Positions 22,986 through 32,082 of a stretch of 64,000 nucleotides of DNA are shown here, piece after piece. The first letter of the stretch is position 1, and each line of letters begins with the position of its first letter. Both the position numbers and the translations under genes were made by a program. Under the pieces are notes generated by a model that was given only the letters and a program-made list of their open reading frames with translations, was not told the origin of the DNA and did not search any database. Source of the stretch: Polaribacter porphyrae. GTDB lineage: Bacteria > Bacteroidota > Bacteroidia > Flavobacteriales > Flavobacteriaceae. Location: positions 2,374,429-2,438,428 of the forward strand of contig NZ_MSCN01000001.1 of the NCBI RefSeq assembly GCF_002954685.1, in the 5' to 3' direction.

Positions 22986-22987
22986 TT

Positions 22988-24565
22988 ATGGGAAAAAATC
23001 AGAAATTAAATAGACGAGATTTTATAAAATTAAGCTCAATTGCTTCTGCTTCTCTACCTATAGCCTTAAGTGGTTTCCCAATTTATGCAAATGAGAAACC
23101 AAAAGCATTTCAATTTTCATCAGATAATAATAACGTATTAGTTTTAATACAATTACAAGGTGGAAATGATGGGTTAAACACCATTTTTGATTTAAATCAA
23201 TATGATAATTTACAAAATGTACGTTCTAATATTATTATTCCTGATACTGATTTATTAACGGTTGATAGTACAACTCGTTTTCACCCAGCCATGAGTGGAA
23301 TTCAAGAAATTTGGAATCAAGAAAAATTAGGAATTATACAAAATGTAGGCTACCCAAATCAAAATCGTTCTCACTTTAGATCAACAGATATTTGGCATTC
23401 TGCATCAGATGCAAATGAATACATTTCTTCAGGTTGGATAGGTCGTTTTTTTGATATTAATCACAATGCCTTTCCTGAAGGTTATCCTAATGAAAATAAT
23501 CCTCATCCTTTTGCAATTACTGTAGGTAAAGTTGTTTCTGAAACATGCCAAGGTACAAGTACTAACTTTTCTATGGCTCTTGAAGACCCAGATAATCCTG
23601 GCACTGCTTTAGTTTCTAATACTGGTAAAATTCCTAATAATTGTTATAGTAATGCTTTAAGTTTTGTGAATGATACTATTAAACAAACCAATGCTTATGC
23701 AGAAGGCATAAAAAATGCATCGAACTCTGGAAATAATGTATCAGATAAATATACCTCATCAGATTTATCAGAAAAGTTAAAACATGTTGCTAAATTAATT
23801 TCAGGTGGTTTGCAAACCAAAGTATATGTTGTACAAATTGGTGGCTTTGATAATCATGATAATCAAGTTGTAGAAGGCGAAACTACAACAGGAAAACATG
23901 CTGTATTATTACAAGAATTATCTGATGCTATGCTTGCTTTTCAAGATGATTTAAAATTACTTAATATTGATAATCGAGTTTTAGGAATGACTTATTCTGA
24001 ATTTGGAAGAAGAATACGTTCTAATGCAGGTCTTGGAACAGATCATGGAACAGCTGCTCCACTATTTGTATTCGGAAACTGTGCAAAAAATCAAGTTTTA
24101 GGTGATGCTCCAGAAATTAATACTCAAGTTGATGATCAAGAAGGAATACAAATGCAATATGATTTTAGAAATGTTTACAGTACTATTTTAACAGATTGGC
24201 TAGGAGCTACAAAATCTGAATCTAACGCTGTTTTGTTTGATAGTTTTGATGCGTTACCACTTTTTAAATCTGGATGTTCTGCAGCATTGTCAACAGATAA
24301 TGTATTGTTATCAACATCAGAAGTAAAGGTATATCCAAATCCTACAGCTGATTTTATCAATATCAAGTTTTTTGGTAATAATGAAAATTTGAGGATTACT
24401 TTATATAATTCTATTGGTGCTATTGTAAAACAGATTGCAAATAAAAAATATAGTTCTATTCAACATACTATTAAGATTAACATTTCTTCTTTACCTAAAG
24501 GAAATTACTTTATACATTATCAAAGTAAAAATGTTTCTAAAACTAAAAAGATTTTGAAATACTAG
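22988..24565 (+). CDS. DUF1501 protein with Tat-like signal and T9SS sorting domain
   Basis: The 525-residue protein begins with NRRDFIKLSSIA, a twin-arginine signal, followed by a hydrophobic stretch ending near PIYA. The DUF1501 core (sulfatase/alkaline-phosphatase-like fold by family knowledge) shows VLIQLQGGNDGLNT, SHFRSTDIWHSAS, QIGGFDNHDNQ and TYSEFGRR. The last ~80 residues are a T9SS sorting domain (VKVYPNPTADFINIKF to GNYFIHYQ). It therefore appears to cross the inner membrane folded by Tat and the outer membrane by T9SS. It is operonic with DUF1800 upstream, and its stop overlaps the next start. Confidence 0.88.
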   Translation: MGKNQKLNRRDFIKLSSIASASLPIALSGFPIYANEKPKAFQFSSDNNNVLVLIQLQGGNDGLNTIFDLNQYDNLQNVRSNIIIPDTDLLTVDSTTRFHPAMSGIQEIWNQEKLGIIQNVGYPNQNRSHFRSTDIWHSASDANEYISSGWIGRFFDINHNAFPEGYPNENNPHPFAITVGKVVSETCQGTSTNFSMALEDPDNPGTALVSNTGKIPNNCYSNALSFVNDTIKQTNAYAEGIKNASNSGNNVSDKYTSSDLSEKLKHVAKLISGGLQTKVYVVQIGGFDNHDNQVVEGETTTGKHAVLLQELSDAMLAFQDDLKLLNIDNRVLGMTYSEFGRRIRSNAGLGTDHGTAAPLFVFGNCAKNQVLGDAPEINTQVDDQEGIQMQYDFRNVYSTILTDWLGATKSESNAVLFDSFDALPLFKSGCSAALSTDNVLLSTSEVKVYPNPTADFINIKFFGNNENLRITLYNSIGAIVKQIANKKYSSIQHTIKINISSLPKGNYFIHYQSKNVSKTKKILKY

Positions 24566-24900
24566 TGGTAAATAATTGGAAAATTTTTGACGATGCAAAT
24601 ACGATAAATTCTCTTGGTTCTGAAAACGGCATCATTATCATTGATGAAGAAAATATTTTTGGAGCACGTATTACAATTGAAAGAAATACAGATATTGCTC
24701 CTTTTTCTGTAACATTTAGTATATATAATTTAATGTTTCACACAGAGTACTTTAATCGTTTATCTGAAGCAACATCTAAAGTAAAAATATATAAAGTAAG
24801 AATTGAAGAGATACTCTCTCATCTTAAAATATTAGATAAAAAAAGAGAGAAAAATTGGAGAGAAAAATATAACTTTATGCTCGAAAAACTAGTTGAATAA
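24565..24900 (+). CDS. Hypothetical protein, translationally coupled to DUF1501
   Basis: The 111-residue protein starts at GTG, which shares its G with the TAG stop of the DUF1501 gene, a sign of coupled translation. It has a predicted alpha/beta N-terminal half (FGARITIERN) and a charged helical C-terminus (LKILDKKREKNWREKY). There is no signal peptide or membrane span, so it is cytoplasmic. I do not recognise the family. Its position between DUF1501 and GSCFA genes, 6 bp before the latter, points to one operon. Confidence 0.7.
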   Translation: MVNNWKIFDDANTINSLGSENGIIIIDEENIFGARITIERNTDIAPFSVTFSIYNLMFHTEYFNRLSEATSKVKIYKVRIEEILSHLKILDKKREKNWREKYNFMLEKLVE

Positions 24901-24906
24901 TTATTA

Positions 24907-25857
24907 ATGAACCTACAAACAAAAATACCTTTAAAAAGACAACTTCATAATCAAATAGATTACAATTCAAAAATACTTTTGCTGGGTTCATGCTTTTCAG
25001 AAAATATTGGTGATAAATTTAACTATTTCAAATTCCAATCTACACAAAATCCTTTTGGAATTTTATTTCATCCTATTGCTATCGAAAAATTGATTACAAA
25101 TGCAATAAATGAAAAAAGATATACTGAAAAAGATATTATTTCACAAAATGAACGTTGGCACTCATTTGATGCACATTCAAGTGTAAGTACAACTGGAAAG
25201 CAAGAATTACTTCAAAACCTTAATTCTAGAATTTATTCTACAAAAAAACAACTTGTAGAAGTTTCTCATATCATCATAACATTAGGCACATCTTGGGTTT
25301 ATAGACATATTAAAAGTGATACAATTGTTACGAATTGTCATAAAATTCCGCAAAAAAAGTTTTTAAAAGAGCTTTTAACAGTTGATGAAATTTCTGAAAG
25401 TTTAGCATCATGTGTAGCATTAATCAGAACTATAAATAAAGATGTCAATTTTATTTTTACAGTTTCACCTGTTCGTCATCTAAAAGATGGTTTTGTAGAG
25501 AATACTCAAAGTAAAGCACACTTAATTGCAGCTATTCATCAGGTTGTTGAACCAAGAAAAAAAAGTTATTATTTTCCTTCTTATGAAATTGTAATGGACG
25601 AATTACGCGATTATCGTTTTTACAATGAAGATATGGTACATCCAAATAAAATTGCCATAAATTATATATGGGAAAGATTTGTAGAAACTTGGTTTTCTGA
25701 AGATACAAAACCCATTCTAAAAGAAGTTGATACTATTCAGAAAGGAATTTCTCACAAGCCATTTAATGAAAACTCTAAACAACATCAAGAGTTTTTACAA
25801 AGTTTATTATCTAAAAAGGAAAAAATAACTCAACAATTTTCGTTTATAAAATTTTAA
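24907..25857 (+). CDS. GSCFA domain protein
   Basis: The 316-residue protein carries the family name motif as GSCFSENIG near residues 27-35. It also has QNPFGILFHP, a central SPVRHLKDG and a conserved DMVHPNKIA near residue 240. GSCFA proteins resemble SGNH/GDSL-type hydrolases, with the S of GSCFS and the D/H of DMVHP as candidate catalytic residues. Substrate is unknown. No signal peptide. It closes the DUF1800-DUF1501 operon; its stop is embedded in a palindrome that may act as a terminator. Confidence 0.88.
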   Translation: MNLQTKIPLKRQLHNQIDYNSKILLLGSCFSENIGDKFNYFKFQSTQNPFGILFHPIAIEKLITNAINEKRYTEKDIISQNERWHSFDAHSSVSTTGKQELLQNLNSRIYSTKKQLVEVSHIIITLGTSWVYRHIKSDTIVTNCHKIPQKKFLKELLTVDEISESLASCVALIRTINKDVNFIFTVSPVRHLKDGFVENTQSKAHLIAAIHQVVEPRKKSYYFPSYEIVMDELRDYRFYNEDMVHPNKIAINYIWERFVETWFSEDTKPILKEVDTIQKGISHKPFNENSKQHQEFLQSLLSKKEKITQQFSFIKF

Positions 25858-25890
25858 AATACGTCATTTGACGTATTTAAATATTTTTAA
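25857..25890. repeat. Palindrome copy 1 (terminator-like)
   Basis: A 10-bp inverted repeat separated by two bases (25857-25878, core TACGTCA/TGACGTA) begins inside the GSCFA stop codon and is followed by T-rich DNA. It shares 18 identical bases (25860-25877) with copy 2 at 26650-26667. It may serve as a terminator, or as an operator for the gene between the two copies. Confidence 0.65.
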
Positions 25891-25925
25891 CTTTATTCGA
25901 AATTTACATTTTAAATAAAGTTATA

Positions 25926-26636
25926 ATGCTTAAAAATATCTTTTATCCTACTCCACAGAACGCTTTTGTTTGGTTGAGTTCTATTTATCTATTATTTCTT
26001 TTATACATAGGCAAAGCAAGTCCAATGACAATTTTATTTGCCTATTTTTTAGAAACAATCATTATAGGTATTTTTAATGCTTTAAAAATGTTCTGGAGTA
26101 TTTTTTTTGGGAAGTCAGAAAAACATGAGTTTGGATTAATTTTCTTTTTCTTGATTCATTATGGCATGTTTGTAGGTATCCAATCTATTTTTGCTTTTGC
26201 TTTATTTAGTATTGAAGGGAAAGGAATTATAAAAGAACCTTTTCATATTTTTGATAACTACGCTACAATATTATCTTTAGAGGATATAAAATATGCATTA
26301 CCTGCTATTATTTTTACTCATCTAGGAAAGTTTATTTCAGACTTTTTACATCATAAAAAATATTTGAAATTTTCAGCAAAGGATATTATGTTTAAACCTT
26401 ACTTAAGGATATTTATTCAGCAGTTTGTAGTTATTCTATCTTTCTTTTTTATCGTATTTGCAGAAGCAGGTATTATAGCTGCAATTTTACTCATTCTCTT
26501 TAGATTAATTGTAGATTTAGTTATGGAATCTATAAAAGAGAACTCAAAAGTACTAGATGTTTTATCAGAAAAACTTGCTAATGAAAAAGCTTCAAAATCA
26601 GAAATAAAAAAACAACTCTTAACACTTACAGAATAG
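25926..26636 (+). CDS. DUF6498-like multi-span membrane protein
   Basis: The 236-residue inner-membrane protein has about five or six hydrophobic segments (around residues 12-55, 77-99, 118-137, 158-195). Its charged C-terminal tail is lysine- and glutamate-rich (~200-236). The pattern and the start (FYPTPQNAFVWLSSIYLLFL) fit the DUF6498 group; this assignment is from memory and moderate. Function unknown. It is a single-gene unit flanked by two near-identical palindromes, unlike its neighbours. Confidence 0.7.
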   Translation: MLKNIFYPTPQNAFVWLSSIYLLFLLYIGKASPMTILFAYFLETIIIGIFNALKMFWSIFFGKSEKHEFGLIFFFLIHYGMFVGIQSIFAFALFSIEGKGIIKEPFHIFDNYATILSLEDIKYALPAIIFTHLGKFISDFLHHKKYLKFSAKDIMFKPYLRIFIQQFVVILSFFFIVFAEAGIIAAILLILFRLIVDLVMESIKENSKVLDVLSEKLANEKASKSEIKKQLLTLTE

Positions 26637-26648
26637 TATTTTTTAAAT

Positions 26649-26666
26649 ATACGTCATTTGACGTAT
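26649..26666. repeat. Palindrome copy 2 (terminator-like)
   Basis: This palindrome shares the 18-base identical stretch 26650-26667 with copy 1 at 25860-25877. It lies just after the membrane protein gene and is followed by a T-rich tract, so it may be a terminator. Confidence 0.65.
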
Positions 26667-26717
26667 TGTTTACCCTTTTCATTTTATTCAATTTTGTTGT
26701 AATAAAAAATCCTAAAA

Positions 26718-27821
26718 ATGAATACAATGAAAAAAATAAATTATAGTTTCTTATTTGCTTTATTATTCTCTATAAGCTTAATTTCTCAAGAAATTGGAGA
26801 TATTAAAGTGAAAAATAAATTCTATGGAGCTAAAACTATGAAAAAAGCACCAAAGAAAATTTATATCAATTCTTTTAACATTAATTATGAGTTTTATAAA
26901 GAGGCTGTTGACTTTAAAGTAGGTGGTAATGGAGGTAGAATTGGCGGAAATACAAGTAATGCAACTGCAAGAGCAGCCATTGGTTTAGGTGGAATTGAAG
27001 CAAATTTAATGCAAGAAAAAACCAATTTACTATACAATAATTTTATAGCTCGATTAAAAAGTGAAGGTTATGAAATTGTTTCTGCTGATGAAGCAGGTAA
27101 AACAGATTTATACAAAAACTGGAAAAAAGAAACTGGCCCTGATGTAAAGGAAAGTTTTTCGGGTATTATAAATACAATGCCAGAAGGTTATTCTTATTTC
27201 TATAAAAGAAAAACAAATAAAGGGGAAGTTAAGAAAGGTTTTTTAGGTGGTATTGGAAATCAAGCAAAACTTTCTAAAGCTCTTGGAGGAGCAACTATTG
27301 TTGATGTAAATTTATATGTAATGTTTACAGAAAATGGTTCTAATATGTTTAAAGGAAGAGCTGCAAAAGTAAAGCTAAAAACAAACTTACGTTTAGCTAG
27401 TAGTTATATGATATCTGTACCTGTAAAAACAAAGAAAAAGAAAAGTATAGCTGGTAAAATCTTTGGTTCTGTAAAAATAAAAGGAGCAACAAATCATTAT
27501 CCTGCAAACTCAAATATTAGCTTTATGCAAGGTAAAGTAGGGCTTGGATCTAAAGCTTCTTTTACAGGAACTTTAAAAGATGATGTAGAAATTAATGGAG
27601 TATTAAAAAAGCAAAAAGTTGTTGCTTACCAAAAACAAGGTTCTTTTGTACCCACATCATTTTCTACGTTTTCCACTTATTTAGCAGCTAAAGCTGATCG
27701 TTTTTCTACCACAGCAAAATGGATAAATGTTGATGGTAAAAAATATGCAGATGGTTTTTATAATGCTTGTAACACATTTTTGACAAAACAATTAGATGCT
27801 TTCTTCAGCAAAATAAAATAA
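26718..27821 (+). CDS. Hypothetical exported protein
   Basis: The 367-residue protein has a signal peptide (KKINYSFLFALLFSISLIS, cleaved near residue 22). The true start may be the second ATG at 26727, which precedes the lysines directly. The mature part has a glycine-rich loop (VGGNGGRIGGNTSNATARAA, ~70-90) and many lysine-rich strands. I do not recognise the family. It lies 15 bp upstream of a small lipoprotein gene and the two probably form an operon. Confidence 0.72.
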   Translation: MNTMKKINYSFLFALLFSISLISQEIGDIKVKNKFYGAKTMKKAPKKIYINSFNINYEFYKEAVDFKVGGNGGRIGGNTSNATARAAIGLGGIEANLMQEKTNLLYNNFIARLKSEGYEIVSADEAGKTDLYKNWKKETGPDVKESFSGIINTMPEGYSYFYKRKTNKGEVKKGFLGGIGNQAKLSKALGGATIVDVNLYVMFTENGSNMFKGRAAKVKLKTNLRLASSYMISVPVKTKKKKSIAGKIFGSVKIKGATNHYPANSNISFMQGKVGLGSKASFTGTLKDDVEINGVLKKQKVVAYQKQGSFVPTSFSTFSTYLAAKADRFSTTAKWINVDGKKYADGFYNACNTFLTKQLDAFFSKIK

Positions 27822-27836
27822 CAAAAACCTTATTCC

Positions 27837-28244
27837 ATGAAACTTACTAAAAATATCGTTTTAATCTGTTTTTCTCTTTTTATATTAAGTTGTTCCGGCT
27901 ATGGAGAAAAATTACAATACAACAAAACTGAAGTCTATTATACCAATAAAGTTGACAAGGCAGATGCCGAAAAACTTGGTGATTTTTTAATAAGCTCTGG
28001 TTTTGCTGGTGAAAATGAAAAATCGATTCAATTATCTAAAGATGATGAAAATGGGAACTATCAATTTAGAATGGTTACCACAAAAGAAGCTGCAGAAAGT
28101 GAAACTTACAAAGCTATTTTTGAAATCTTTGCAACTCAAATATCTGATTCCGTTTTTAATAAAAAACCTGTAGATTTTCATATTTGCAATAACATTTTTA
28201 AAACCTTAAAAGTTATTCCTTTTAAAAATGACAACACAAATTGA
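27837..28244 (+). CDS. Hypothetical lipoprotein (135 aa)
   Basis: The N-terminus (KNIVLICFSLFILSCSGYGEK) is a lipoprotein signal with the modified cysteine at 19. The remainder is a small alpha/beta domain. The segment TNKVDKADAEKLGDFLISSG resembles ligand-binding loops of stress-induced lipoproteins, without a firm family match. Its likely location is the periplasmic face of the inner or outer membrane. It is probably co-transcribed with the exported protein upstream. Confidence 0.7.
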   Translation: MKLTKNIVLICFSLFILSCSGYGEKLQYNKTEVYYTNKVDKADAEKLGDFLISSGFAGENEKSIQLSKDDENGNYQFRMVTTKEAAESETYKAIFEIFATQISDSVFNKKPVDFHICNNIFKTLKVIPFKNDNTN

Positions 28245-28560
28245 TTTTAATTTAATTAATATCAAGAAAACATGAAATTATTAAAATCTAATGTAAAATG
28301 AATAACAAGAAAAGGTTACACAAATGATAAAATAGAAGTTAAGGAACGAAAACTTAATGTTTCTAAAAACTAATAATTGGATTCTATGAAAAGGCGAAAA
28401 ATACGGCATCTGCCGTATTTTTTTTAGCTCAAATATTAAAGAGATTTGAGTTTCTATAACAAACAGACTTTATTAAAATTGAACTAAAGTTATAATTTTT
28501 AATACTATTAATTAACCTGAAAGACAGAGAATCTATGCCCATATATAAAATAAAACAACT
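28245..28560. other. Spacer with a decayed small reading frame
   Basis: The 316-bp spacer contains an ATG-started frame at 28272-28373, 33 codons long, which is broken by an in-frame TGA at codon 10 (28299-28301). The part after the stop is lysine-rich and protein-like (KGYTNDKIEVKERKLNVSKN). It could be a decayed small gene. A strong palindromic terminator follows. No other feature was seen. Confidence 0.4.
28398..28425 (+). terminator. Rho-independent terminator
   Basis: A perfect 11-bp stem (28398-28408 with 28411-28421, core TACGGCA/TGCCGTA) is followed by a run of T. Its core resembles the TACGTCA palindromes near 25860 and 26650. Confidence 0.8.
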
Positions 28561-28839
28561 ATGAATTTACAACTTACTATACTAATCTCTATTTTAACTT
28601 CATTATTTTTTTTATTGATTGTGATTTTTATTGTTGATTTCAAAAAACTTAAAACTTCAGAAAATTACAAATTAAATATACTTAAAAATGCTATTTTACA
28701 GGAAAAAAACATAACATCATCTTTAAAAAACAAATCGCAAAAAATTGATATTTTACAGAAAAAGACAAACCAACAACTTTTAACTATAAGAATAAAGGTT
28801 TTCAATTTAGAATTTTCATTATCAAAAATTTTTAGTTAA
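28561..28839 (+). CDS. Small membrane-anchored coiled-coil protein
   Basis: The 92-residue protein has one N-terminal membrane span (LTSLFFLLIVIFIVDF, ~12-27). A lysine- and glutamine-rich helix follows (~30-85) and is likely a coiled coil facing the cytoplasm. Not recognised. It sits ~100 bp upstream of the histidine kinase on the same strand, so a regulatory or structural partnership is possible but unproven. Confidence 0.55.
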   Translation: MNLQLTILISILTSLFFLLIVIFIVDFKKLKTSENYKLNILKNAILQEKNITSSLKNKSQKIDILQKKTNQQLLTIRIKVFNLEFSLSKIFS

Positions 28840-28945
28840 AAATAAAAAGTTTTTAATATCAATAAAAAAACAACTATTAAAATAATTTGTAAATTGTAAG
28901 TGTCATTTTACAACTAACCTAATAATCACTTCATATTTTTTCGTA

Positions 28946-31057
28946 ATGAGATATATAAAACATTTCCTACTCTTTTTTTTTGTGACTAGTTCTTTAGCTT
29001 CTCTTTCTCAAAATAAAAAGATAGATAGTTTAAAAACTATTTTAAAACAAGAAATTTCTACAGAAGAAAAAGCAGAAACATATATACTTTTAATTGATCA
29101 GTTTTTTAGTTTACAAAAAGATTCTGCAGAAATATACCTTAATAAAACCATTAAATTAACAGAAAATATAGAGAGCTTAAAAAGAACAAATATTCTAGCT
29201 TTACTAAAATATGCACAATTCTATATCATAAAAGGAGATTACACAAAGTCTCAAGAATATTATACAAAAGTAAATCAAAAACTAAGAGATTTTAAAAATT
29301 ATGATTTAGAAACTAAATATTTTGGAGATTTTGGTGTGCTTAACTTTTATCAAGGAGATTTTAAAGGAGCTTTAACAAACTTTGACAAAGCTTTACAGCT
29401 AGCTGAAAGTAATAAAAATGAAGAAGATCAACTGCGATTTTTAAATAACAAAGCACTTGCTATGTCTTATTTAGGTAAAGCTGAAGCTTCTTTAGACATC
29501 CATAAAAAAGCCATTTCTTTAGCAGAAAAATTAAATGATTCTACTGCACTTGGTAAATCTTTTAACAATATTGGTCTAATTTATGAAGACATGAAAGAAT
29601 ATAGGAAAGCTTTAGAATTTTACTTAAAATCTCTTAAAATTAAAGAAAATAGCAGTAGTCAAGTAGACGTTGCTAATAGCTTATTTAATGTAGCTGGAAT
29701 GTACAAGGAAATTGGAGAAGAAGAAAAAGACACCTCTTTATATGTTAATGCAGAAAATTACTATCAAAAATCTTTAGATGTTGCAAAAAAAATAAATTAT
29801 GGAAAAATAATATTGTTTAATAAAACGGGTATGGCTCAATTAGCTACAGTAAGAAAAAAACCAAAAAAAGCTATAGAAATATATAAATCTGTTATTAATG
29901 AAGCACAAAAAACTAAAGATTTACAAACGTTAAGAGTCACTTATTTAAATCTTGGTGTGAATTATATTAGAACAAAAAAAATTGCAAGTGCAGAACAAAA
30001 TTTATTACTTGCTAAACCCATGATAGAAAAAGCGAATAATCCTTCAGATTTAGCTAAATTATACAAAAACCTATCAGTACTATACCAAGAAAAAAAACAA
30101 TATAAAAAAGCATTTGAATATCTTTTAAAGCAAAAAGAATTTGAAGATGAACTTTCTAAAAATTCATTAAAAGATAAAATTTCAGATTTTGAAGTAAAGT
30201 ATGAAACCACCAAAAAAGAGAAAGAAATTGCCCAACAGAAAGAAGAACTTTTAACTCAAAAATTAGCCATTAAAAACAGAAATTTATATGCTATTTTGTT
30301 AACTGCTGCATTATTAATTTTAGGAATTATTTTCTTTGCTGTTTACAAAAGAAACCTGTTTAAAAAGAAACAACTCCAAAAAGAAATTGACTTAAAAGAC
30401 GCTTTAGCAACTATAAAAACTCAAAATCGTTTGCAAGAACAACGTTTAAGAATTTCTAGAGATTTGCACGATAATATTGGCTCCCAACTTACTTTTATTA
30501 TTTCATCTATAGACAATCTAAAATTTATTTCTAAAGATGCTAGTGAAAAACTAAAAGATAAATTATCAAATATCAGTTCTTTTACAGGAGATACCATTCA
30601 TCAACTTCGTGATACAATTTGGGCTATGAACAAAAGTGAAATTACTGTGGAAGATTTGCATACACGAATTTTATCATTTGTAGAAAAAGCAAAAAACGCG
30701 GTACCTAACACAAAATTTGATATAGAATATACCATTGATAAAAACGAGAATTTTACATCACTTGCAGGGATGAATATCTTTAGAGTTATACAAGAAGCTA
30801 TAAATAATAGCATTAAATATGCTGAAGCTGATACTATTAAAATAGAACTAAACAAAAAAGAACAACTTTTTATTGCCAATGTTATTGATAATGGAAAAGG
30901 GTTTAGTTTAAATTCTACAGAACTTGGTAATGGTTTATCTAATATGGAAAAGAGAATGAGTGAAATTGAGGGTTCTGTCAAAATTATTTCAAAAGAAACA
31001 AAAGGTACAACCATAACTTTAGAAGTTCCTCTAAAAAATAAGGCAAATGACGTATAA
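28946..31057 (+). CDS. TPR-containing sensor histidine kinase (NarX/DegS class)
   Basis: The 703-residue kinase has a signal/anchor at its N-terminus (FLLFFFVTSSLASLSQ). Periplasmic TPR repeats follow (~30-400), then a coiled coil and a membrane span near 447-469. The cytoplasmic dimerisation helix holds the phospho-accepting H508 in SRDLHDNIGSQL. The HATPase domain follows from ~600, with the N box EAINNSIKYA and G boxes VIDNGKGF and GNGLSNM. This is the HisKA_3-type layout paired with LuxR-class regulators, and the regulator gene follows 45 bp downstream. The TPR domain may sense a protein or cell-wall cue; the signal is unknown. Confidence 0.9.
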   Translation: MRYIKHFLLFFFVTSSLASLSQNKKIDSLKTILKQEISTEEKAETYILLIDQFFSLQKDSAEIYLNKTIKLTENIESLKRTNILALLKYAQFYIIKGDYTKSQEYYTKVNQKLRDFKNYDLETKYFGDFGVLNFYQGDFKGALTNFDKALQLAESNKNEEDQLRFLNNKALAMSYLGKAEASLDIHKKAISLAEKLNDSTALGKSFNNIGLIYEDMKEYRKALEFYLKSLKIKENSSSQVDVANSLFNVAGMYKEIGEEEKDTSLYVNAENYYQKSLDVAKKINYGKIILFNKTGMAQLATVRKKPKKAIEIYKSVINEAQKTKDLQTLRVTYLNLGVNYIRTKKIASAEQNLLLAKPMIEKANNPSDLAKLYKNLSVLYQEKKQYKKAFEYLLKQKEFEDELSKNSLKDKISDFEVKYETTKKEKEIAQQKEELLTQKLAIKNRNLYAILLTAALLILGIIFFAVYKRNLFKKKQLQKEIDLKDALATIKTQNRLQEQRLRISRDLHDNIGSQLTFIISSIDNLKFISKDASEKLKDKLSNISSFTGDTIHQLRDTIWAMNKSEITVEDLHTRILSFVEKAKNAVPNTKFDIEYTIDKNENFTSLAGMNIFRVIQEAINNSIKYAEADTIKIELNKKEQLFIANVIDNGKGFSLNSTELGNGLSNMEKRMSEIEGSVKIISKETKGTTITLEVPLKNKANDV

Positions 31058-31102
31058 AAATTTAAAAAATCTAATGTTACTTTTATAGAAATAAAATAAA
31101 CT

Positions 31103-31756
31103 ATGAACTTAAAAGTTTGCATTGCAGAAGACAACTATTTTTTAGTAAAAACGATTAAAGAAAAATTATCTTTCTTTGAAAACATATCTGTAAAATATCA
31201 TGCAAATAATGGTGCTGAATTAATTGGAAAATTAGAAGAAAATCATAATATAGATGTTATTTTAATGGATATTCAAATGCCAGTAATGAATGGTATAAAA
31301 GCTACTGAACTGGTTAAAAATAAATACCCACACATAAAAGTGATTATGTTAACAGTTGTAGATGATGATGAATGTGTATTTAAAGCTATTAAAGCAGGTG
31401 CAAATGGTTATTTACTTAAAGAAATTGATGCAGAAAATCTATACAATAGCATTATAGAAGTTACCAAAGGTGGTGCACCAATGACGCCAAGTATTGCTGT
31501 AAAAACTTTAAATTTGTTAAGAAACCCAACACTTTTACTTGCCAAAAGAGAGCTGAATGACAATATTAAATTAACCAAAAGGGAAACAGAAATATTAACT
31601 CATTTAAGCAAAGGATTAAATTATAACGACATTTCTGATAACCTAATCATATCTCCATCCACTGTTAGAAAACATATAGAAAATATTTACAAAAAATTGC
31701 AAGTACATAGTAAAATGGAAGCTGTGATGAAAGCCCAAAAAAGAAATTTAATTTAG
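31103..31756 (+). CDS. NarL/FixJ-family response regulator
   Basis: The 217-residue regulator has a receiver domain (1-125) with acidic pocket E9 D10, phospho-acceptor D56 in LMDIQMPVMNG and conserved K107 region (NGYLLKE). A LuxR-type HTH occupies ~150-215 (LTKRETEILTHLSKG, SPSTVRKHIENIYKKL). It is the cognate partner of the histidine kinase just upstream and would bind DNA on phosphorylation. Target genes are not identifiable here. Confidence 0.93.
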   Translation: MNLKVCIAEDNYFLVKTIKEKLSFFENISVKYHANNGAELIGKLEENHNIDVILMDIQMPVMNGIKATELVKNKYPHIKVIMLTVVDDDECVFKAIKAGANGYLLKEIDAENLYNSIIEVTKGGAPMTPSIAVKTLNLLRNPTLLLAKRELNDNIKLTKRETEILTHLSKGLNYNDISDNLIISPSTVRKHIENIYKKLQVHSKMEAVMKAQKRNLI

Positions 31757-31759
31757 GAT

Positions 31760-32074
31760 TTATTCTTCTAAATATTGAGCAACATTTTGCCAAGGACCAC
31801 CATTGATAACATCAAGCCCATTTTGTTTTAAAAATTGAGTGGCTTGCCCACTTCTACCTCCACTTCTACAAACTGCAATTATGGGTTTATTCCAAGATTT
31901 AATTTGATCAATTTCAACAGGAATTAAATTCAATACAATATGTTTTGAGTTGTAAATATGCCCTTCATCCCACTCCATTTGTGTCCTTACATCTAAAATT
32001 ACTGCATCTTTTTCAAGGTATTCTTTAATTTCATTTGTTGAATCCTTTTGACTAAATATTCCAAATAATCCCAT
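31760..32074 (-). CDS. Rhodanese-like domain protein
   Basis: The 104-residue single-domain rhodanese has active-site C69 in VCRSGGRSGQA, preceded by the family's LDVRTQMEWDEGHI. It would move sulfane sulfur or act in thiol chemistry in the cytoplasm. It lies 8 bp downstream of the aromatic amino acid hydroxylase gene and is probably in its operon. It converges with the response regulator gene with only a 3-bp gap. Confidence 0.9.
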   Translation of the reverse strand: MGLFGIFSQKDSTNEIKEYLEKDAVILDVRTQMEWDEGHIYNSKHIVLNLIPVEIDQIKSWNKPIIAVCRSGGRSGQATQFLKQNGLDVINGGPWQNVAQYLEE

Positions 32075-32082
32075 AATCCTTT

